Source of the DNA: PFJX01 sp044227325
GTDB lineage: Bacteria; Pseudomonadota; Gammaproteobacteria; Burkholderiales; Thiobacillaceae
NCBI GenBank assembly: GCA_044227325.1
Contig: JBGAFI010000005.1
Coordinates: 240,199 to 304,198 of the forward strand
Reading direction: 5' to 3'
Length of the DNA stretch: 64,000 nt
The position numbers and the translations under genes were made by a program. Below the pieces are notes generated by a model, which saw only the letters and a list, made by a program, of their open reading frames with translations, had not been told where the DNA came from and searched no databases. Below, piece after piece: positions 24,731-33,408 of the stretch; the first letter of the stretch is position 1; each line of letters begins with the position of its first letter.

Positions 24731-25326
24731 GCCGCGCCTTCGTCGCCCTGGGGGGGAACCTGGGCGCCGTGGAAGCGCGCCTGCTGGCGGTCATGGCCGA
24801 GCTGGACGAGTTCCCCCGCACCCGCCTGCTGCGCGCCTCGTCCCTCTACCGCAGCGCGCCGGTGGGCTACGCGGAGCAGCCGGATTTCGTCAACGCGGTC
24901 GCCCTGGTGGAAACCGGCTTGCCTTCCGGCGAGTTGATGCGAGCCCTGCTGGCCCTGGAAACCCAGCACGGCCGCGTGCGCGGCGCGCGCAACGGTCCGC
25001 GCACCCTGGACCTGGATCTGTTGCTGTACGGCGAGGAGCGGCGCGACGAGGGCTTCCTGATCCTGCCCCACCCGCGCATGCACCTCCGTTCCTTCGTGCT
25101 CGCGCCCCTGTTGGAAATCGCGCCGGACCTGGAAATCCCGGGAGTGGGCCGCGCCGCGCACGCGTATGCGGCTTGCGGCGATCAGGCGGACGTGGTCCGC
25201 ATTGGCGGAACCGGCTTCGATTGGGGCTATCTGGCGCTGCGCAAACTCGGCCGGGGCTTGGTGCCGGCCGTGGGCAGGCCACACGCGCCGGACTTTTGGA
25301 ATACGCCTGAATTCAAGCGTTCATAG
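24727..25326 (+). CDS. folK: 6-hydroxymethyl-7,8-dihydropterin pyrophosphokinase (HPPK)
   Basis: 199 residues. Family landmarks are VALGGNLGAVEARLL at the N-terminus, YRSAPVGYAEQPDFVNAV and the signature GARNGPRTLDLDLLLYG, followed by LPHPRMHLRSFVLAPLLEI. HPPK moves pyrophosphate from ATP to the pterin in folate synthesis. The C-terminal 40 residues are longer than in E. coli FolK. Its coupling to fdsD is unusual: folate synthesis rides on a formate dehydrogenase operon, which may fit one-carbon use of tetrahydrofolate (inference). Confidence 0.93.
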   Translation: MSRAFVALGGNLGAVEARLLAVMAELDEFPRTRLLRASSLYRSAPVGYAEQPDFVNAVALVETGLPSGELMRALLALETQHGRVRGARNGPRTLDLDLLLYGEERRDEGFLILPHPRMHLRSFVLAPLLEIAPDLEIPGVGRAAHAYAACGDQADVVRIGGTGFDWGYLALRKLGRGLVPAVGRPHAPDFWNTPEFKRS

Positions 25327-25351
25327 GGCTGGAGTCCATTCCGAGTTCGGG

Positions 25352-25357
25352 TATAAT
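25352..25357 (+). promoter_or_regulatory. TATAAT -10 box of the tRNA-His gene
   Basis: A perfect TATAAT lies 75 bp before the tRNA. The -35 region around 25329-25334 (CTGGAG) is poor. Confidence 0.5.
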
Positions 25358-25431
25358 CTCGCCTCTTCGCGCGGGGCCGGCCTGGTTTTCAACGAGGCTC
25401 AGTCTCCGACGGCAAGTCGCTTTTCCCGGTG

Positions 25432-25507
25432 GTGGCGGTAGCTCAATTGGTAGAGTCCCAGATTGTGATTCTGGCTGTTGTGGGTTCGAGTCCCATCCGT
25501 CACCCCA
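25432..25507 (+). tRNA. tRNA-His (anticodon GTG)
   Basis: Cloverleaf with acceptor GTGGCGG/CCGTCAC (one G-T wobble), anticodon loop ATTGTGATT carrying GTG, T loop GGTTCGAGTCCC and encoded CCA at 25505-25507. The G at 25431 facing the discriminator C at 25504 is the extra G-1 typical of tRNA-His. Confidence 0.95.
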
Positions 25508-25525
25508 CCTTCACTTCCCCGCTGT

Positions 25526-26194
25526 TCAAGTCCCCTTCTTGATGCCGTTCGCTTCCGCCTGCCTCGCCTTGGGGCCGGACTTGGGCATCAGGCCGTAGGT
25601 CCATTTGTTGCGCCAGGCGGCATAGACCGCGCTGGGATATTCGGGCCGCCCCAGGCTGCCGTTGTAGCGGCCCAGGGCGCGGAACAGGTCGCCCCGCTCG
25701 ATGTCGATGTAATGGCGCAGGATGGTCACGCCGTAGCGCAGATTGGTGCGCAGGTGGAACAGGTTCTGGTCCGGCGTGCCGATCAGCTTGGTCCAGAACG
25801 GCATGACCTGCATGTAGCCCTGGGCCGTGGCGGAAGACACCGCGTACTTGCGGAAGCCGCTTTCCACTTCGATCAGGCCCAGCACCATTTCCGGGTCCAG
25901 GCCGGCGCGGATGGATTCGTAATGCACGGTGTTGAGGAAATCCTCCCGGTATTCCTGGTCCGGAATCCGTTTCGCCAGGCGGCGCGACATTTCCGCGAGC
26001 CAGGCCTGGACATAGGGCGAATCGGCGAATGCGGCCCTTTCCACGGCGGCGTCGGAGACGGCCTTGGACAACTGGGATTTGACGCTGGCGGACAGGGGCT
26101 CGTAGACCTGGGCGCCGGCCATGACGCCACCGGCCACGAACATCGGCAACCACGCCAGCAACCAGAGCAGATGTTTCAAACCGCGCTTCGACAT
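25526..26194 (-). CDS. Soluble lytic transglycosylase (SLT domain)
   Basis: 222 residues with an N-terminal membrane/signal segment (8-27) and a C-terminal lysozyme-like SLT domain: catalytic Glu in IEVESGFRKYAVSSATAQGYMQVMPFW, then NLRYGVTILRHYI and ALGRYNGS. It cleaves peptidoglycan glycan strands with formation of 1,6-anhydro ends. The start overlaps the end of proS by 19 bp, an arrangement common in betaproteobacteria. It is convergent with the tRNA-His gene, ending 19 bp from it. Confidence 0.92.
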   Translation of the reverse strand: MSKRGLKHLLWLLAWLPMFVAGGVMAGAQVYEPLSASVKSQLSKAVSDAAVERAAFADSPYVQAWLAEMSRRLAKRIPDQEYREDFLNTVHYESIRAGLDPEMVLGLIEVESGFRKYAVSSATAQGYMQVMPFWTKLIGTPDQNLFHLRTNLRYGVTILRHYIDIERGDLFRALGRYNGSLGRPEYPSAVYAAWRNKWTYGLMPKSGPKARQAEANGIKKGT

Positions 26195-27897
26195 GACTTG
26201 ACCCGTTCCTCGATGAATCCGACTGCTTCCTGTTGAGCAATCTTCGTGCCGGAAGCATCGGTACGTCCCTGATACTCCAGCATCCCTTCCTTCAATCCCC
26301 GGTCGCTGACCACGACCCGGTGCGGCACGCCGATGAGCTCCATGTCGGCGAACATGACGCCGGGACGCTCGTCCCGGTCATCCAGCACCACGTCGATGCC
26401 GGCGGCAACCATTTGATTATAGAGACTCTCGGCGGCTTCCCGGACGGCATCGCTGCGCTTCAGGCCAAGCGGCACGATGGCCAGCTCGAACGGCGCGATG
26501 GACTGGGGGAAGACGATGCCGCGCTCGTCGTTGCCCTGCTCGATGGCGGCGCCGACGATGCGGGAAACGCCGATACCGTAGCAGCCCATGACCAGGACCT
26601 GGGACTTGCCGTTCTCGTCCAGGAACTTGGCGTCCAGGGCCTGGGAATACTTGCTGCCCAGCTTGAAGATGTGGCCCACCTCGATACCGCGGCACAGGTC
26701 GAGGCTGCCCTTGCCATCCGGGCTGGGGTCGCCCGCCACCGCGTTGCGGATATCGGCCACCTGGGGTTCCGGCAGGTCGCGGCCGAAGTTGACGCCGGCG
26801 AGGTGGAAGCCGTCCTCGTTGGCGCCGCAGACGAAGTCCGCCAGGTTGGCGACGGAACGGTCGGCGAAGACGGGAATGTTCAAGCCGACAGGGCCGAGAG
26901 AGCCGACGCCGCAACCCAAGGCTGTCCGGATTTCGGCATCACTGGCGAATTCCATGGGATTCAGCACGCCCGGCAATTTTCCGGCCTTGACCTCGTTCAA
27001 CTGGTGATCGCCGCGCACCAGCAGGGCGACCAGACCTTCCTCGCCGCGCACGACCAGGGTCTTCACGACCTTGCCCGCCGGCACCTTCAGGAAAGCGGTC
27101 ACTTCCTCGATGGTGTGCTGTCCCGGCGTGGCGACCTTTTCCATGCCGGCGGCGGCGGCGGCGCGGGGCGCGGCGGGCGCCACCGCCTCCGCCATCTCCA
27201 CGTTGGCGGCGTAATCGGAGTCCGGGCAGAAGGCGATGGCGTCCTCGCCGGAATCGGCGAGCACGTGGAATTCATGGGAGCCGGAGCCGCCGATGGCGCC
27301 GGTATCCGCCGCGACGGCGCGGAACTTCAGGCCCAGGCGCGTGAAGATGCGGCTGTAGGCCGCGTGCATGACCTGGTAGGTGGCGTCCAGGCTGTCCTCG
27401 CCGGCGTGGAAGGAATAGGCATCCTTCATGAGGAATTCCCGCGCGCGCATGACGCCGAAACGGGGCCGGATTTCGTCGCGGAACTTGGTCTGCACCTGGT
27501 AGAAGTTCACCGGCAACTGGCGGTAGGAGCGGATTTCCTTGCGCGCCAGATCGGTGATGACCTCCTCGTGGGTGGGGCCGAAGCAGAAGTCGCGCTCATG
27601 GCGGTCCTTGATCTTCAGCATCTGGGGCCCGAACACGGCCCAGCGGCCGGATTCCTGCCATAGCTCGGCGGGCTGCACGGCGGGCATCAGTAATTCGATG
27701 GCGCCGGCCCGGTTCATCTCCTCGCGCACGACGGCTTCCACCTTGCGCAGGATGCGCAGGCCCAGGGGCATCCAGGTATACAGGCCGGAGCCCAGGCGCT
27801 TGATCAGGCCCGCGCGCAGCATGAGCTTGTGGCTGACCAGCTCGGCCTCGGCGGGGGCTTCTTTGCTGGTGGACAGGAAAAACTGGGAAATCCGCAT
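26176..27897 (-). CDS. proS: Prolyl-tRNA synthetase
   Basis: 573 residues, the bacterial long form. Class II motifs are visible (motif 2 region FRDEIRPRFGVMRAREFLMKDAYSF, motif 3 GCYGIGVSRIVGAAIEQ). Between motifs 2 and 3 lies the YbaK-like editing insertion (about 225-400) that clears Ala-tRNA. ATG 27897 (MRISQFFLSTSKEAP) is the family N-terminus; the longer frame to 27936 is rejected. Confidence 0.97.
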   Translation of the reverse strand: MRISQFFLSTSKEAPAEAELVSHKLMLRAGLIKRLGSGLYTWMPLGLRILRKVEAVVREEMNRAGAIELLMPAVQPAELWQESGRWAVFGPQMLKIKDRHERDFCFGPTHEEVITDLARKEIRSYRQLPVNFYQVQTKFRDEIRPRFGVMRAREFLMKDAYSFHAGEDSLDATYQVMHAAYSRIFTRLGLKFRAVAADTGAIGGSGSHEFHVLADSGEDAIAFCPDSDYAANVEMAEAVAPAAPRAAAAAGMEKVATPGQHTIEEVTAFLKVPAGKVVKTLVVRGEEGLVALLVRGDHQLNEVKAGKLPGVLNPMEFASDAEIRTALGCGVGSLGPVGLNIPVFADRSVANLADFVCGANEDGFHLAGVNFGRDLPEPQVADIRNAVAGDPSPDGKGSLDLCRGIEVGHIFKLGSKYSQALDAKFLDENGKSQVLVMGCYGIGVSRIVGAAIEQGNDERGIVFPQSIAPFELAIVPLGLKRSDAVREAAESLYNQMVAAGIDVVLDDRDERPGVMFADMELIGVPHRVVVSDRGLKEGMLEYQGRTDASGTKIAQQEAVGFIEERVKSCRSAV

Positions 27898-27966
27898 GGC
27901 ATCCGACTCGTTGGGGTGAGCGGCGCATTTTAGCAAACCCTGATGTTGCGCCGTCGATTCGGCGGC

Positions 27967-28410
27967 TCAGCGGATGTGGGAAAGCTCCTTGTTGAGCATT
28001 TCGATGTTCTTTTCGTGCATGCGCACGGCATCCGTCAGCTTTCCGATATCCGCGCCCGGCTGCCTGCGGCTCGCGGACAACTCGTTGCGGGCCGCGGCCA
28101 GGTTGCTTTCCTCGCTGCGCATCTCCTGTTCCAGAAGCTGGCGCCGCATGTCGTCCCGCTTGCGTTGCGTGCCCACGTCGACCTTCGGGAAATAGCTGGG
28201 CGTGGCGATGCGGCCGCTCGACTTCGATTTGCCGGCTTTCGGCGCGGCCGGGATGGGCGCGCCGGTATCGGGTATGACCATCTGGGGCTTGCTGCCCGGA
28301 CGCGGCATGTTGGTGTAGGTCACCATGCCGTTGTCGTCGACGAACTTGTAGATTTCCGCCTGGGCTGGCGGCACAAGAACGAAAGCAAGGGTGAAGACTA
28401 TACGGCGCAT
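27967..28410 (-). CDS. DUF4124 secreted protein with C-terminal coiled coil
   Basis: 147 residues: a signal peptide (PPAQA/EIY), then the DUF4124 core (IYKFVDDNGMVTYTNMP, 20-36), a Pro/Lys-rich linker and an alpha-helical coiled coil from about residue 80 (RKRDDMRRQLLEQEMRSEE). Proteins of this type are common in betaproteobacterial periplasms, but their function is unknown. It starts 75 bp after the chemoreceptor gene ends on the same strand. Confidence 0.82.
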   Translation of the reverse strand: MRRIVFTLAFVLVPPAQAEIYKFVDDNGMVTYTNMPRPGSKPQMVIPDTGAPIPAAPKAGKSKSSGRIATPSYFPKVDVGTQRKRDDMRRQLLEQEMRSEESNLAAARNELSASRRQPGADIGKLTDAVRMHEKNIEMLNKELSHIR

Positions 28411-28484
28411 CGGTCGATCACGGGTCGCAACGGGGCTAAGTTTAGCCTGTTTGGCGCCGCGCCCGCCCGATTTGCCGCTCCGCT

Positions 28485-30125
28485 TCAGCCATTGCCGAGC
28501 TTGAATCGGCTGACGGCGGCGGATAGCCGGGCGGACAGCTCGCCGAGCACCTGGGCCGCGCTGGCGGAACTCTCCGCCGCGCGGTGGTTGGTGGAGGCCA
28601 TGTCGAGAATATCCGTGACACGCCCGGAGATGTCCCGGCAGGCGCCGTCCTGGTTCGAGCGGATCGAATCGATGGCGTGGATCTGTTGGCTGAGCCCGCC
28701 CACCGCGGCGGTGATCTCGGCGATGGCGCGGTCGCCCTGCCGGGTCTTTTCGACGCCCTGGGCGACCTGGTTGTGGACCTGTTCCATGGCGACCACCGCC
28801 GTGGTGGTCTCGTTCTGGATCGTGCTGATGGTCGAGGAAATCTCGTCCGTGGCTTTCGCGGTGCGTTCCGCGAGTTTGCGCACCTCGTCCGCGACCACGG
28901 CGAAGCCCCGGCCCTGCTCGCCCGCGCGGGCGGCCTCGATGGCGGCGTTGAGCGCCAGCAGGTTGGTCTGGTCGGCGATGTCCTTGATGACGCTGACGAT
29001 GCGGCCGATCTCCTCGGAATGATTGCCCAGGGAGGCGATGGTGCTGGAGGTCTGGCTGACCGACTGGGAAATGCCGTCGATGCTGGCGGCGGCCTCGTTG
29101 ACGACGCGATGGCCATCCTTGGCCAGATCGCGGGCGCGGTCGGTGGCCTGGATCATGGAGGCGATGTTGTCGCCCACCTGGGAGGACGCGTTGGTCATTT
29201 CATGGGCCGAGGCGGTGGTGGTCTCCGCCAGTTGCCGCTGCTGGTCGGAAGCTTCCACCACGCTGCGGCTGTTCTGGGTGGTGCGGGTCGCCGCCTCTTC
29301 CAGTTCGCCGGCCGCCTGGCGGATTTCGCCGATGAGCAGGCCGAATTCCCGCGCCATGTTGTTGAAGGTGTTGCCCACCTGGGCCATTTCGTCCTTGCCC
29401 TGGACCTGGATGTTGCCGGACAGATCGCCCTGGGCCAGCCGCGATGCCGCTGCCTCGAGATTTTTCGCGCCGCGCACGATGGACTGGCGGATCACCAGGC
29501 TGAGGAAGATGGACAAGGCGAGGCCGATCACGATCCCGCCTATGGCCGTGAGGTTGAGGACCTTGGCGAGCTTTTCCATTTGCGCGCGATAGGCGCCCGC
29601 TTCGCCGGTGAGGTGGTCGATCAGCGCGTCGGTGGCGGTCTGCACGAGGCCAAAGGAGGGGTCCATCACTTCCCTGCTGTGTTTTTCCGCCTCGTCGAAT
29701 TTTTCTCCGCTGAGGAGATCGCGGATCACGCCGATGCCATTGATGCCGAAGTTCTTGCGCACCGCCAGATAGGTCTCCAGCAATTTCTTCTCTTCCGCCG
29801 AGAGAGGCTGTTTCTGGTACGTCTCCAGGGTTTCGTTGATGGTGCGTACCCGCTTGTCCACCACGTCGAAGATTTCCTGGGCCGCGAAACTGTCCCTGGC
29901 CAGACGCGCCCGGAAGATGTCGTTGCGGATCTGGAACTGGGTCATGCGGATCTTTTCCAGCTGATTGATGGACAGCAGGTGGCGGTCATAGATTTGCGCC
30001 AGGGCCTGGTTGGCCTGCTGCATGCCCCAGATGCCGATGATGCCGACGATCAGAAGCAGCAGGGAGGTGATGACGGTCAGGGCGATCAGGCGGGTGCCGA
30101 TCTTGAGATTGTTCAGAAGATGCAT
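28485..30125 (-). CDS. Methyl-accepting chemotaxis protein
   Basis: 546 residues: TM1 at 12-32, a periplasmic four-helix-bundle-like sensor (33-188), TM2 at about 189-211, a HAMP domain and a long cytoplasmic signalling hairpin. The conserved tip reads IEAARAGEQGRGFAVVADEVRKLAERT. It passes ligand signals to CheA/CheW. No signal-specific residues can be read from the sensor. There is no CheW-binding pentapeptide or other che gene nearby, so it is an orphan receptor. Confidence 0.95.
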   Translation of the reverse strand: MHLLNNLKIGTRLIALTVITSLLLLIVGIIGIWGMQQANQALAQIYDRHLLSINQLEKIRMTQFQIRNDIFRARLARDSFAAQEIFDVVDKRVRTINETLETYQKQPLSAEEKKLLETYLAVRKNFGINGIGVIRDLLSGEKFDEAEKHSREVMDPSFGLVQTATDALIDHLTGEAGAYRAQMEKLAKVLNLTAIGGIVIGLALSIFLSLVIRQSIVRGAKNLEAAASRLAQGDLSGNIQVQGKDEMAQVGNTFNNMAREFGLLIGEIRQAAGELEEAATRTTQNSRSVVEASDQQRQLAETTTASAHEMTNASSQVGDNIASMIQATDRARDLAKDGHRVVNEAAASIDGISQSVSQTSSTIASLGNHSEEIGRIVSVIKDIADQTNLLALNAAIEAARAGEQGRGFAVVADEVRKLAERTAKATDEISSTISTIQNETTTAVVAMEQVHNQVAQGVEKTRQGDRAIAEITAAVGGLSQQIHAIDSIRSNQDGACRDISGRVTDILDMASTNHRAAESSASAAQVLGELSARLSAAVSRFKLGNG

Positions 30126-30170
30126 TGCATTCTCCAGGCTCGGCCGCGAATCCTGCGCGGAATCGACGCG

Positions 30171-30197
30171 AAAAAAAGGGCGGGGACAACCCCGCCC
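30171..30197 (-). terminator. Rho-independent terminator of glnA
   Basis: On the minus strand an 8-bp stem (GGGCGGGG/CCCCGCCC, 4-nt loop) is followed by seven Ts, 42 bp after the glnA stop. Confidence 0.92.
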
Positions 30198-30238
30198 TTA
30201 TTACGGCAAGCCAGAGAAAAAATTTATGCCGATCTGCG

Positions 30239-31648
30239 TTACACGCTGTAATACATGTCGAATTCGATGGGGTGGGTGGTCATCCGCATGCGGGTGACTT
30301 CTTCCATCTTCAATTCGATGTAGGCGTCGATGAACTCGTCGCTGAACACGCCGCCGGCGGTCAGGAAGGCGCGATCCTTGTCCAGTTCGGCCAGCGCCAT
30401 GTCCAGGCTGTGGCAGACGGTCGGGATCTTGGCTTCTTCTTCCGGCTCCAGGTCATACAGGTTCTTGGTGGCGGGGTCGCCCGGATGGATCTTGTTCTGG
30501 ATGCCGTCCAGGCCGGCCATCATCATGGCGGCGAAGGCCAGATAGGGGTTGGCGATGGGATCGGGGAAGCGCACCTCGATGCGGCGGGCCTTGTCGGAGG
30601 ACACGTGCGGGATGCGGATGGAGGCGGAACGGTTGCGGGCGGAGTAGGCCAGCATCACGGGCGCCTCGAAGCCGGGGACCAGGCGCTTGTAGGAGTTGGT
30701 GCCGGGGTTGGTGATGGCGTTCAGGGCCTTGGCGTGCTTGATGATGCCGCCGATGTAATAGATGGCGGTCTCGGACAGGCCGGCGTAGCCGTTGCCCGCG
30801 AACAGGTTCTTGCCGTCCTTCCAGATGGACTGGTGCACGTGCATGCCGGAACCGTTGTCGCCGACGATGGGCTTGGGCATGAAGGTCGCGGTCTTGCCGT
30901 AGCTGTGGGCGACGTTGTGGACCACGTACTTCAGGATCTGGGTCCAGTCGGCGCGCTGCACCAGGGAGGCGAACTTGGTGCCGATTTCGCACTGGCCGGC
31001 GGTCGCGACTTCGTGGTGATGCACTTCCACCGGCACGCCCATTTCTTCCATGGCCATGCACATGGCGGAACGGATGTCCTGCAGGGAGTCGATGGGGGGG
31101 ACCGGGAAGTAGCCACCCTTGACCTTGGGACGGTGGCCGATGTTGCCGGCTTCGGTCTGCTCGCCGGAGGACCAGGCGGCTTCCTCGGACTGGATCTTCA
31201 CGTGGCAGCCGGACATGTCGTCACCCCAGGTGACGGAGTCGAAGATGAAGAATTCGGGTTCCGGGCCGAAGTAGGCGACATCGCCGATGCCGGTGGACTT
31301 CAGATAGGCCTCGGCGCGCTTGGCGATGGAGCGCGGGTCGCGGTCATAGCCCTTGCCGGTGTCGGGCTCGATGACGTCGCAGCTCAGGATGAGGGTGGGC
31401 TCATCCATGAAGGGGTCGATGTTGGCGGTGTCCGGGTCCGGCATCAGCAGCATGTCGGAGGCCTGAATGCCTTTCCAGCCGGCGATGGAGGAACCGTCGA
31501 AGGCGTGGCCATCGGTGAATTTTTCCTCGTCGAAGGCGCTGACGGGCACGGAAACGTGCTGTTCCTTGCCACGGGTATCGGTGAAACGGAAATCAACGAA
31601 CTTGACGTCGTTTTCCTGGACCATCTTCATAACATCGGCAACAGCCAT
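30239..31648 (-). CDS. glnA: Type I glutamine synthetase
   Basis: 469 residues of the bacterial dodecameric GS-I. Landmarks are FDGSSIAGW, the catalytic-site strands (NGSGMHVHQSIWKDGKN), and the adenylylation-loop segment NLYDLEPEEEAKIP with the target Tyr, implying GlnE control. It makes glutamine from glutamate, ammonia and ATP. An AGGAG ribosome site precedes the ATG. Upstream lies a sigma-54 promoter and two NtrC-like sites, so expression is expected to rise under nitrogen limitation. No glnL/glnG follow here. Confidence 0.97.
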   Translation of the reverse strand: MAVADVMKMVQENDVKFVDFRFTDTRGKEQHVSVPVSAFDEEKFTDGHAFDGSSIAGWKGIQASDMLLMPDPDTANIDPFMDEPTLILSCDVIEPDTGKGYDRDPRSIAKRAEAYLKSTGIGDVAYFGPEPEFFIFDSVTWGDDMSGCHVKIQSEEAAWSSGEQTEAGNIGHRPKVKGGYFPVPPIDSLQDIRSAMCMAMEEMGVPVEVHHHEVATAGQCEIGTKFASLVQRADWTQILKYVVHNVAHSYGKTATFMPKPIVGDNGSGMHVHQSIWKDGKNLFAGNGYAGLSETAIYYIGGIIKHAKALNAITNPGTNSYKRLVPGFEAPVMLAYSARNRSASIRIPHVSSDKARRIEVRFPDPIANPYLAFAAMMMAGLDGIQNKIHPGDPATKNLYDLEPEEEAKIPTVCHSLDMALAELDKDRAFLTAGGVFSDEFIDAYIELKMEEVTRMRMTTHPIEFDMYYSV

Positions 31649-31707
31649 TTCAAACTCCTCAATGGAAAGTACGAATCAACTCTGGGTGTACCACGGGGAG
31701 GCTGGAA

Positions 31708-31723
31708 AGCAGGTTCCATGCCA
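31708..31723 (-). promoter_or_regulatory. Sigma-54 promoter of glnA
   Basis: The minus strand reads TGGCATGGAACCTGCT with correct -24/-12 spacing. Predicted start near 31697, about 50 nt before the ATG. Confidence 0.82.
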
Positions 31724-31784
31724 CGCTCCGTAAAGGGGCAAAGCATTGTGCCACAAGGATTCGAGCCATTTTTGGGAAAATATG

Positions 31785-31821
31785 TGAACCATAATGGTGC
31801 GCAAGGCGCATTAATGGTGCG
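31785..31821. promoter_or_regulatory. Two NtrC-like enhancer sites
   Basis: TGAACCATAATGGTGCG (31785-31801) and GGCGCATTAATGGTGCG (31805-31821) resemble TGCACCA-N3-TGGTGCA, with the right half intact in each. They lie about 90-125 bp upstream of the predicted glnA start. Confidence 0.7.
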
Positions 31822-31897
31822 ATGTTTGTTTCATTTCATCGGTATATGCGACCTATCCCGCTAATACAATTTCAGGGTTCCCAGACAGCGAATCCCC

Positions 31898-32704
31898 ATG
31901 CCCGATTCCTATGCCGTGTTCGGCAATCCGATCGCCCATTCCAAGTCTCCCCTCATCCATGCCGAGTTCGCGCGCCAGACCGGCCAGGACTTGGTGTATT
32001 CCGCCTTGCTCGCGCCCCTGGACGGCTTCGCCGAGGCGGTGCGCGCCTTCAGAGCGGCGGGCGGGCGCGGCGCCAATGTGACCGTGCCCTTCAAGGAACA
32101 GGCGTTCGCCCTGGCGAACCGCCGTAGCGCGCGCGCGGAAATGGCGGGGGCGGTCAACACGTTCCGGTTCGAAAACGGGGATGTCTTCGGCGACAACACG
32201 GACGGGGCCGGACTGGCGCGCGACCTGACCCGGAACCTCGGCCTGGATCTGAAGGATCGCCGCATTCTGCTCATGGGAGCGGGCGGGGCCGCCCGGGGCG
32301 TCGTGCTGCCGCTTCTGGAGCATGCGCCGGCCAGCCTGTTCATCGCCAACCGCACGCCGGACAAGGCCGCCGCGCTGGCGGGCGGTTTCGCCGCCGGCCG
32401 CATGCTCGCCGGCGGCGGCTACGACGACTTGTCCGGCCGCTTCGATGTGGTGATCAACGCCACCGCCGCCAGTCTGGCGGGCGACCTGCCGCCCCTGCCG
32501 GACGATGTGTTCGCCGAAGGCGCCCTGGCTTACGACATGATGTACGGCAAGGACACGCCCTTTCTCGCCTTCGCCCGCGCCCGCGGCGCCCGAACCGCGG
32601 ACGGCCTGGGCATGCTGGTGGAACAGGCCGCGGAGGCGTTTTTCCTGTGGCGCGGCGTCATGCCGGACACCGCGCCGGTGATCCGGATGCTGAAAGCGCT
32701 CTGA
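31898..32704 (+). CDS. aroE: Shikimate dehydrogenase
   Basis: 268 residues. Visible motifs are the substrate-binding SKSPLIH, NVTVPFKEQ with the catalytic Lys, the Asp in DNTDGAGL and the NADP loop GAGGAARG followed by NRT. It reduces 3-dehydroshikimate in the shikimate pathway. Its stop overlaps the mtgA ATG (TGATG). Confidence 0.96.
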   Translation: MPDSYAVFGNPIAHSKSPLIHAEFARQTGQDLVYSALLAPLDGFAEAVRAFRAAGGRGANVTVPFKEQAFALANRRSARAEMAGAVNTFRFENGDVFGDNTDGAGLARDLTRNLGLDLKDRRILLMGAGGAARGVVLPLLEHAPASLFIANRTPDKAAALAGGFAAGRMLAGGGYDDLSGRFDVVINATAASLAGDLPPLPDDVFAEGALAYDMMYGKDTPFLAFARARGARTADGLGMLVEQAAEAFFLWRGVMPDTAPVIRMLKAL

Positions 32705-33393
32705 TGGGGCGCTTGATCTGGCGCGGCCTGCTGCTGCTGGCGGCCCTGTTCCTGCTGATGCAGTGCTGGTACCTGGCCCACGTGCTGTGGTGGAAAGTCT
32801 TCGATCCGTCCTCCACCGCCTTTATGGAAGCCGGCCTGGAACGCTTGCAGGAGAAGAAACCGGAAGCGGAATTGCGCTACCGCTGGGTGGATTACAACCG
32901 GGTGTCCATGAACCTCAAGCGCGCGGTCGTCGCCGCCGAGGACAGCCGTTTCCTGGAACACGAGGGCTTCGATTGGGAAGGCATCGAAAAGGCGGTGGAA
33001 AAGAACCTGAAGAAGGGGCGCATCGTCGCCGGCGGTTCCACCATCAGCCAGCAATTGGCGAAGAATCTGTTCCTGTCCGCTTCGCGCAATCCATTCAGGA
33101 AGCTCCAGGAAGCCGTCATCACCGTCATGATCGAGAACCTGTGGAGCAAGCATCGCATTCTCGAGGTCTATCTCAACGTCATCGAATGGGGCAACGGCAT
33201 CTACGGCGCCGAGGCGGCCAGCCGGCGCTATTTCAAATCCTCGGCCGCCAGACTGGGTTCGGACCAGGCCGCCTTGTTGGCCGCGATGATCCCGAATCCG
33301 CGCTACTACGAAACCCATCGGAGCGCGCGCGGCTTGCTCAAGCGCCAGGCCGTCATCGCCGCGCGCATGCATCAGGCCATCGTGCCGCGCTGA
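32704..33393 (+). CDS. mtgA: Monofunctional biosynthetic peptidoglycan transglycosylase
   Basis: 229 residues: one N-terminal membrane anchor (6-28), then the GT51 domain with EDSRFLEHEGFDW (catalytic Glu), GGSTISQQLAKNLFL and RKLQEAVITVMIE. It polymerises lipid II into glycan strands. The ATG overlaps the aroE stop; the longer frame from 32647 lies inside aroE and is rejected. The aroE-mtgA pair is usual in betaproteobacteria. Confidence 0.95.
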   Translation: MGRLIWRGLLLLAALFLLMQCWYLAHVLWWKVFDPSSTAFMEAGLERLQEKKPEAELRYRWVDYNRVSMNLKRAVVAAEDSRFLEHEGFDWEGIEKAVEKNLKKGRIVAGGSTISQQLAKNLFLSASRNPFRKLQEAVITVMIENLWSKHRILEVYLNVIEWGNGIYGAEAASRRYFKSSAARLGSDQAALLAAMIPNPRYYETHRSARGLLKRQAVIAARMHQAIVPR

Positions 33394-33408
33394 TCGCGCC
33401 TGGCCCGG

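Noticed and set aside
31745..31760. TGGCACAATGCTTTGC upstream of glnA as a sigma-54 promoter
   Set aside because: The GG and GC are one base too far apart; TGGCATGGAACCTGCT at 31708-31723 has the correct spacing.
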